Part shown: in pieces, positions 6,369 through 10,287 of the stretch
How positions within the stretch are numbered: position 1 is the first letter of the stretch
Layout of the letters: each line of letters begins with the position of its first letter
Assembly: GCA_012521315.1 (NCBI GenBank)
Contig: JAAYMP010000208.1
Coordinates: 1-10,287, forward strand
Direction of reading: 5' to 3'
Length of the DNA: 10,287 nucleotides
From: Bacillota bacterium
GTDB lineage: Bacteria; Bacillota; UBA4882; UBA10575
The notes under the pieces: model-generated
Told to the model about the DNA's origin: nothing
Database searches by the model: none
Seen by the model: only the letters and a program-made list of their open reading frames with translations
Program-made: the position numbers and the translations under genes

Positions 6369-7138
6369 TCCAGTTTTTAACCTTATTTCCGGAGATGTTT
6401 GCCGGCCCTTTTGCCCACAGCATGATCAAACGGGCGCAGGATAGTGGGCTGGTTAAGCTGGAGACGATTAATTTCCGCATGTATGCCGAAGACCGTCATG
6501 CCACCGTGGATGATACGCCCTACGGGGGCGGGCCGGGGATGATCTTAAAACCGGAACCGGTCTTTAAGGCGGTGGAGGCGATCCAGGCGCAAGCGGCCAC
6601 TCAACCTTATATTATCCTCACCACGCCGCAGGGAGAGCTCTTTCACCAGCGGATTGCGGTTGAATTAAGCGCCCGGCCCCATTTGGTCTTTATCTGCGGG
6701 CACTATGAGGGTTATGACGAACGCATCCGGACGCTGGCCGACCGTGAGTTGTCCATCGGCGATTATATCCTGACCGGGGGCGAACTCCCGGCGATGGTGA
6801 TGGCGGAGGCGATTATCCGGCTGCTGCCGGGGGTGCTTGGCGACCCGGACGCGGCAAGGATGGATTCGTTCAGCGGGCCCGAAGGCATCCTTGACTATCC
6901 TCAGTATACGAAACCAGCGGATTTCCGCGGTCTGAAGGTGCCGGAGATTCTTCTCTCCGGGGACCACGAGAGAATTGCCCGGTGGCGGCGTGCGCAGGCT
7001 CTGCTCCGGACAGCCCGCCGGCGCCCGGATTTACTGGCGCAATTGGCCTTGACCGCGGAAGAAAAGGAATTGATCGAGAATAACCGACTTGCTCGGGAAG
7101 ACGGGCAGCCTGATCTTGCGAGTGAAGGGAGGGAATAA
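6362..7138 (+). CDS. trmD: TrmD, tRNA (guanine37-N1)-methyltransferase
   Basis: TrmD transfers a methyl group from S-adenosylmethionine to N1 of G37 in tRNAs with G at position 36, preventing +1 frameshifting. The 258-residue product is full length and begins MLIQFLTLFPEMF. It carries the deep trefoil-knot (SPOUT) motifs: GGGPGM in the N-terminal half, GHYEGYDERI from residue 113, and the knot segment ILTGGELPAM around 136-145. D168 in MDSFS corresponds to the catalytic aspartate (Asp169) of the E. coli enzyme. The C-terminal domain contains YPQYTKP and LLSGDHERIARWRR, used in tRNA binding. GAGGA (6348-6352) lies nine bases before ATG 6362. rplS follows two bases after the stop. Confidence 0.98.
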   Translation: MLIQFLTLFPEMFAGPFAHSMIKRAQDSGLVKLETINFRMYAEDRHATVDDTPYGGGPGMILKPEPVFKAVEAIQAQAATQPYIILTTPQGELFHQRIAVELSARPHLVFICGHYEGYDERIRTLADRELSIGDYILTGGELPAMVMAEAIIRLLPGVLGDPDAARMDSFSGPEGILDYPQYTKPADFRGLKVPEILLSGDHERIARWRRAQALLRTARRRPDLLAQLALTAEEKELIENNRLAREDGQPDLASEGRE

Positions 7139-7140
7139 CG

Positions 7141-7479
7141 ATGAACCTGATTGATCTGGTCGAACAGGAACAATTGAAGAAAGATCTCCCGGTCTTCGGC
7201 CCCGGCGATACGGTCCGGGTTCACCATAAAGTTGTGGAGGGAGAACGGGAAAGAATTCAGGTCTTTGAAGGTGTGGTGATCGCCCGGGCGAATGGGGGCC
7301 TCCGCGAGACCTTTACGGTACGGAAGATTTCCGGCGGGGTTGGGGTGGAAAGGATCTTCCCGGTCCATTCGCCGATGATCGCCAAGATTGAAGTGGTGAG
7401 AAGAGGAAGAGTACGCCGGGCGAAACTATACTATCTACGTAAACGGTCGGGTAAAGCGGCGCGCATCCGCGAACTGTAA
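7141..7479 (+). CDS. rplS: 50S ribosomal protein L19
   Basis: The 112-residue product is a complete L19, a 50S protein that contributes to the intersubunit bridge with 16S rRNA. Diagnostic stretches are MNLIDLVEQEQLKKDLP, the central PGDTVRVHHKVVEGERERIQ, VFEGVVIARANGG, ETFTVRKIS and the basic C-terminal VVRRGRVRRAKLYYLR. The ribosome binding site AGGGAGGG (7126-7133) lies inside the end of trmD, seven bases before the ATG, so the two are closely coupled. It is the last gene of the ylxM-ffh-rpsP-trmD cluster, and a hairpin follows five bases after its stop. Confidence 0.98.
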   Translation: MNLIDLVEQEQLKKDLPVFGPGDTVRVHHKVVEGERERIQVFEGVVIARANGGLRETFTVRKISGGVGVERIFPVHSPMIAKIEVVRRGRVRRAKLYYLRKRSGKAARIREL

Positions 7480-7484
7480 AAGGG

Positions 7485-7520
7485 AAGGATCACCTTCGGG
7501 TGATCCTTGGTGATTTTATT
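7485..7520 (+). terminator. UUCG-capped hairpin after rplS, likely (partial) intrinsic terminator
   Basis: A perfect 10-bp inverted repeat, AAGGATCACC (7485-7494) and GGTGATCCTT (7499-7508), encloses TTCG. In RNA this makes a C(UUCG)G tetraloop, an exceptionally stable cap. The T-rich tail (TTTTATT, 7514-7520) starts five bases after the stem instead of directly behind it, so termination may be incomplete and some transcripts may continue into deoB. It could also protect the 3' end of the rplS message. Confidence 0.7.
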
Positions 7521-7544
7521 CACGAATCCGCTCTTTTCATGGCT

Positions 7545-7550
7545 GGAGGT
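7545..7550 (+). promoter_or_regulatory. Ribosome binding site that fixes the deoB start
   Basis: GGAGGT lies seven bases before ATG 7558, an ideal spacing. The open frame extends upstream to TTG 7507, but that codon lies in the hairpin stem and the added 17 residues (starting MVILFTNPL) are foreign to the family. ATG 7558 is therefore chosen. Confidence 0.85.
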
Positions 7551-7557
7551 TTTAACG

Positions 7558-8748
7558 ATGAGGAAACGCCGTGTTTTTCTTGTGGTTTTGGATGGGGTCG
7601 GGATCGGGGCTTTGCCCGATGCCGTTCGTTATGGCGATGAAGGCAGTAACACCTTGGGGAATATGGCGGCGAAGGTGGGGGGGCTCCGGGTACCCTTCCT
7701 GGCCGCCTTGGGTCTGGGCCGGATCGAAACTTTACCGGGGGTCCCCGCGGTGGAAAACCCGCGGGGGGCGTACGGGAAAATGGCCGAAGCTTCCGCCGGT
7801 AAAGATACGATTACCGGCCATTGGGAGTTGACCGGGGTGGTTTTGGACCGGCCGTTTCCAGTGTATCCCGACGGCTTTCCGGAAGCGATTATTGCCCCCT
7901 TTACCAAGGCCATCGGCCGGGGCGTGCTGGGCAATAAAGCGGCTTCCGGCACGGAGATTATTGAAGAGTACGGGCCGGAGCATCTGGCGACCGGTAAACC
8001 GATCGTTTACACTTCGGCCGACAGTGTGTTTCAGATCGCCGCCCATGAGGAGATCATCCCCATCGACGAGTTGTACCGGATCTGTGCAACCGCCCGGGAG
8101 CTGCTGCGGGGAGAACATCAGGTGGCGCGGGTGATTGCGCGGCCGTTTACCGGCCGGCCCGGTTCCTTCACCCGGACGAAACGGCGGCGGGATTTTTCCG
8201 TGGCACCGCCGGAAGAGACGATCCTGGACCGGCTGGCCGCCAGTGGCATTGCCGTGGTCGGGGTGGGTAAAATCGAGGATATCTTCAGCGGGCGGGGTCT
8301 GACCGCCAGCTATCATACGGGTGATAACATCGGTACTTTGCAACAACTGTTGACGTTGGGCACCACGCTCGACGGACCAGCCCTGGTCTTTGCCAACTGT
8401 ATTGATTTTGACAGCCTGTACGGCCACCGGAACGATCCGGAAGGATTTGCCGCCGCGCTGACCACCGCCGACGGTTATCTGGAAAAAGTCGCCGCGCAGC
8501 TTCGCCCGGAGGATGTTTTGATCATTACTGCCGACCACGGGGGTGACCCGACCACGCCCAGCACCGACCATTCCCGGGAATATGTTCCTTTGTTGGTGAC
8601 CGGCCCCACGGTGCGGCCGGGCGTTGCCTTGGGCGTACGGACTTCCTTTACCGACGTCTCCGCAACGCTAGCCGATCTCTTCGGGATCACCGGCTGGACA
8701 AAGGGGAGCAGTTTCTTCCAGGAAATGGTCCTAACGGCAGATATCTAA
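7558..8748 (+). CDS. deoB: DeoB, phosphopentomutase
   Basis: DeoB interconverts ribose- or deoxyribose-1-phosphate and the 5-phosphate, linking nucleoside breakdown to the pentose phosphate pathway or deoxyribose-phosphate aldolase. The 396-residue product is a full-length member of the alkaline phosphatase superfamily with two bound manganese ions. D12 in VVLDGVGIG, D285 and H290 in DFDSLYGHR, D326-H327 in ADHGGDPT and H338 in TDHSRE provide the metal ligands. T84 in GKDTITGHWE is the phosphorylated nucleophile. Each of these is one position lower than the published B. cereus numbering, as I recall it. The cap domain includes FTRTKRRRDFSVAPP. The gene lies between the UUCG hairpin and pdp, which supplies its substrate. 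I see no clear promoter in the 78 bases upstream, so readthrough from rplS may contribute to expression. Confidence 0.97.
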   Translation: MRKRRVFLVVLDGVGIGALPDAVRYGDEGSNTLGNMAAKVGGLRVPFLAALGLGRIETLPGVPAVENPRGAYGKMAEASAGKDTITGHWELTGVVLDRPFPVYPDGFPEAIIAPFTKAIGRGVLGNKAASGTEIIEEYGPEHLATGKPIVYTSADSVFQIAAHEEIIPIDELYRICATARELLRGEHQVARVIARPFTGRPGSFTRTKRRRDFSVAPPEETILDRLAASGIAVVGVGKIEDIFSGRGLTASYHTGDNIGTLQQLLTLGTTLDGPALVFANCIDFDSLYGHRNDPEGFAAALTTADGYLEKVAAQLRPEDVLIITADHGGDPTTPSTDHSREYVPLLVTGPTVRPGVALGVRTSFTDVSATLADLFGITGWTKGSSFFQEMVLTADI

Positions 8749-8852
8749 GAAAGACGGCGAAAGGTTTTAAGAGGTAAAAAAAGAATTGATGATTGGATGC
8801 GGCGACCGGATGGTCTTAAAAAAACGCGCGCGTCGCGAGAGGGGGGAGCAAA

Positions 8853-10157
8853 GTGCGGATGGTAGACGTGATCAGCCGGAAACGGGATGGTCTGGAACAT
8901 ACGCCCGAAGAGATCGACTTTATCGTCCGGGGGATCGTCGACGGGAGGATTCCCGATTATCAACTGGCGGCTTGGTGTATGGCGGTTTATTTCCAAGGGA
9001 TGACCCCGCGGGAAGCGTGGGACCTGGCGGTGCGGATGGCCGCCACGGGGGACCAGGTTGACCTTTCACCCTTGCCGGGGTTGAAGATTGATAAACACTC
9101 GACCGGCGGCGTGGGGGATAAAACTTCGCTGGTGGTGGCTCCGCTGGTGGCGGCGGCCGGGATCCCGGTCTGTAAAATGTCCGGACGGGGACTGGGCCAT
9201 ACCGGGGGAACCATCGACAAACTGGAATCGATCCCCGGTTTCCGGACGGAACTTAGCCTTGACCAACTGTTTGCCCAGGTCAAAAAGGCCGGGGTCGGCC
9301 TGGTCGGGCAAACCGGGAATCTGGTCCCGGCGGACAAACGCCTTTACGCGCTCCGGGATGTGACGGGAACCGTAGCCAGTATTCCTCTGATTGCCACCAG
9401 TATCATGAGTAAAAAGTTGGCCGGGGGGGCCGATGGTTTCGTTTTGGATGTGAAGGTGGGCGATGGCGCTTTTCTAAAAACAAAAGAAGAAGCGGAGAAA
9501 CTGGCCGAACTGATGGTCGCCATTGGCAAAAACGCCGGCCGGAAGACGGTGGCGGTCCTTTCCAACATGGACCAGCCGCTGGGGAAGGCCATCGGTAACG
9601 CTTTGGAAGTCAGGGAGGCCATTGCCACCCTGCGGGGTGAAGGCCCGGCCGATCTGGAGGAGTTGTCCCTGGTCCTTGGGGCCCAGATGATGGTTTTGGC
9701 CGGGGCGGAAAAAGAGGCGGCGGTGGCCAAAGCCAAACTGCAAGCGCTAATTACCAGCGGCGACGGCTTGCGTACCTTTAGCCGCTGGATAGAAGGCCAG
9801 GGTGGTGACCCCCGGATTGTCGACGAGCCGGAGCGCTTGCCGCTGGCCGCCCATGTGGTTGGGGTCAAAAGCCCGCAGGCGGGTTTTGTGGCCAAGTGGG
9901 CCACGGAAACCCTGGGCCTGATCTCGATGCGGTTGGGGGCCGGGCGGGCGCGGAAAGAAGACCCGATTGACCACAGTGTTGGTTTGGTGATCGAAAAGAA
10001 GCTCGGAGACTGGGTTGAAGCGGGCGAGGAGATTGCCAAAGTCTATGCCCGTTCGGCCGGGGAAGCGGCCAGCGGGGCGGCGGATGTATTAGCCGCGGTG
10101 CAACTTACCCCGACGTCGCCGCCGGTGAAACCGTTGGTGATCGGGTATATCATTTAA
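8853..10157 (+). CDS. pdp: Pyrimidine-nucleoside phosphorylase
   Basis: This enzyme splits uridine, deoxyuridine and thymidine with phosphate, giving the free base and (deoxy)ribose-1-phosphate, which DeoB then isomerises. The 434 residues match the B. subtilis Pdp length and its MRMVD start. Phosphate-site residues are in KHSTGGVGD (81-89). Nucleoside-site residues are Y165, R168, S183 and K187 (YALRDVTGT to TSIMSKK). K108 in CKMSGRG occupies the place held by Met111 in E. coli thymidine phosphorylase, and GQTGNL (162-167) is also Pdp-like. This supports broad pyrimidine specificity rather than DeoA. The start is GTG 8853, four bases after GGGGAG. ATG 8859, two residues shorter, has a ten-base spacing and cannot be excluded. 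A 104-base gap without clear promoter or terminator separates it from deoB. Confidence 0.95.
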   Translation: MRMVDVISRKRDGLEHTPEEIDFIVRGIVDGRIPDYQLAAWCMAVYFQGMTPREAWDLAVRMAATGDQVDLSPLPGLKIDKHSTGGVGDKTSLVVAPLVAAAGIPVCKMSGRGLGHTGGTIDKLESIPGFRTELSLDQLFAQVKKAGVGLVGQTGNLVPADKRLYALRDVTGTVASIPLIATSIMSKKLAGGADGFVLDVKVGDGAFLKTKEEAEKLAELMVAIGKNAGRKTVAVLSNMDQPLGKAIGNALEVREAIATLRGEGPADLEELSLVLGAQMMVLAGAEKEAAVAKAKLQALITSGDGLRTFSRWIEGQGGDPRIVDEPERLPLAAHVVGVKSPQAGFVAKWATETLGLISMRLGAGRARKEDPIDHSVGLVIEKKLGDWVEAGEEIAKVYARSAGEAASGAADVLAAVQLTPTSPPVKPLVIGYII

Positions 10158-10273
10158 TTGGCAAAGTGTTCTTGCTTATTTACCATTGTCCCAAAGGAAA
10201 AGATGAGCTAAGATGAGACTAGGAGTATCAGCAATGTTCTTGCCATGTTTAAGCTACCGAATAAAGGAGTGAG
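10158..10273 (+). other. A+T-richer intergenic spacer after pdp, with no gene called
   Basis: This 116-base stretch is visibly richer in A and T than the coding sequence before it. I find no hairpin terminator for pdp. It contains the exact nine-base direct repeat TGTTCTTGC at 10167-10175 and 10235-10243, each flanked by GCAA upstream so that each copy is also an imperfect palindrome (GCAA...TTGC). AAAGGAAAA (10193-10201) resembles a sigma-H -35 element, but the matching -10 (GAGACT, 10215-10220) is imperfect. A 19-codon open frame (10213-10272) has no usable ribosome binding site. AAGGAG at 10264-10269 serves the next gene. Confidence 0.5.
10167..10243 (+). repeat. Pair of nine-base direct repeats (TGTTCTTGC) in the spacer after pdp
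   Basis: Copies are at 10167-10175 and 10235-10243, 68 bases apart, preceded by GCAAAG and GCAA respectively. Each unit forms a weak palindrome, GCAA-N7-TTGC and GCAA-N5-TTGC. They could be binding sites for a regulator of the downstream gene, but the length is short enough for chance. Confidence 0.3.
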
Positions 10274-10287
10274 ATGATGGGGCTGAA
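10274..10287 (+). CDS. Start of an unidentified gene (3' end outside window)
   Basis: ATG 10274 or ATG 10277 opens a frame that reads MMGL or MGL before the window ends. AAGGAG (10264-10269) lies four bases from the first ATG and seven from the second, so ATG 10277 has the better spacing. Four codons are too few to name the product. In other Bacillota a D-alanyl-D-alanine carboxypeptidase (dacF) or the spoIIA genes often follow deoxynucleoside catabolism genes; this is only a contextual guess. Confidence 0.45.

Noticed and set aside
7732..8571. Long minus-strand open frame (279 residues) antisense to deoB
   Set aside because: It lies entirely inside the conserved deoB coding sequence, and its translation shows no known motif.
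8749..8852. Possible promoter or terminator in the deoB-pdp gap
   Set aside because: TTGATG (8786-8791) has no -10 at a sensible distance, and the only hairpin (GACC/GGTC at 8804-8815) has a four-base stem. Nothing supports a call beyond a purine-rich ribosome binding site for pdp.
8786..9061. Plus-strand open frame of 91 residues overlapping the start of pdp in another frame
   Set aside because: An AAGAGGT lies upstream at 10-13 bases, but two thirds of the frame is out-of-frame pdp sequence giving an Arg/Gly-rich translation. No independent support.
9344..10039. Long minus-strand open frame (231 residues) antisense to pdp
   Set aside because: It is serine/proline/alanine-rich, complements a conserved enzyme and has no family resemblance, so it is a compositional shadow.
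10213..10272. Nineteen-codon open frame ending just before the next gene, considered as a leader peptide
   Set aside because: The nearest AAAGGA is 14 bases upstream, too far for efficient initiation. There is no run of regulatory codons and no attenuator hairpin after it.
1..10287. Mobile elements, CRISPR arrays, tRNA/rRNA genes, defence or biosynthetic clusters
   Set aside because: No transposase, integrase or phage gene, no regularly spaced repeats and no tRNA-like fold was found. All genes belong to conserved housekeeping or transport families.

Overview
This window is a conserved housekeeping stretch from a bacterium that looks like a member of the Bacillota (Firmicutes), probably a Clostridia-type anaerobe. 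The evidence is the YlxM-Ffh-S16-KhpA-RimM-TrmD-L19 gene order, strong purine-rich Shine-Dalgarno sites before most genes, frequent GTG/TTG starts, and a B. subtilis-like pyrimidine-nucleoside phosphorylase. G+C looks to be in the high fifties by eye. All genes lie on the + strand and coding is dense. I cannot assign a species.

Region 1 (1-3397) is a branched-chain amino acid ABC transporter. It holds the C-terminal end of the permease LivH, the second permease LivM, and the two ATPases LivG and LivF. The genes abut or overlap, so translation is probably coupled. A CBS-CBS-ACT protein follows 34 bases after livF, and the unit closes with a textbook intrinsic terminator (perfect 10-bp stem and seven T).

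Region 2 (3405-7520) starts with a near-consensus sigma-A promoter (TTGACT, 17 bases, TATACT) only seven bases after that terminator. It encodes protein targeting and translation functions: YlxM and Ffh (signal recognition particle), ribosomal protein S16, the KH-domain RNA-binding protein KhpA, the 16S maturation factor RimM, the tRNA m1G37 methyltransferase TrmD and ribosomal protein L19. khpA/rimM and rimM/trmD overlap. The cluster ends in a perfect 10-bp hairpin with a UUCG tetraloop and an imperfect T-rich tail, so readthrough is possible.

Region 3 (7558-10157) is a nucleoside catabolism pair: phosphopentomutase DeoB and pyrimidine-nucleoside phosphorylase Pdp. Pdp releases (deoxy)ribose-1-phosphate, which DeoB converts to (deoxy)ribose-5-phosphate. 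The last 130 bases hold a more A+T-rich spacer with a short direct repeat and the first codons of another gene with a good ribosome binding site.

I see no mobile element, CRISPR array, tRNA or rRNA, and no sign of a new defence or biosynthetic system. The points most worth a second look are the CBS-ACT protein joined to the liv operon, the UUCG hairpin between rplS and deoB, the changed synteny on both sides of the ffh-rplS block, and the spacer after pdp.
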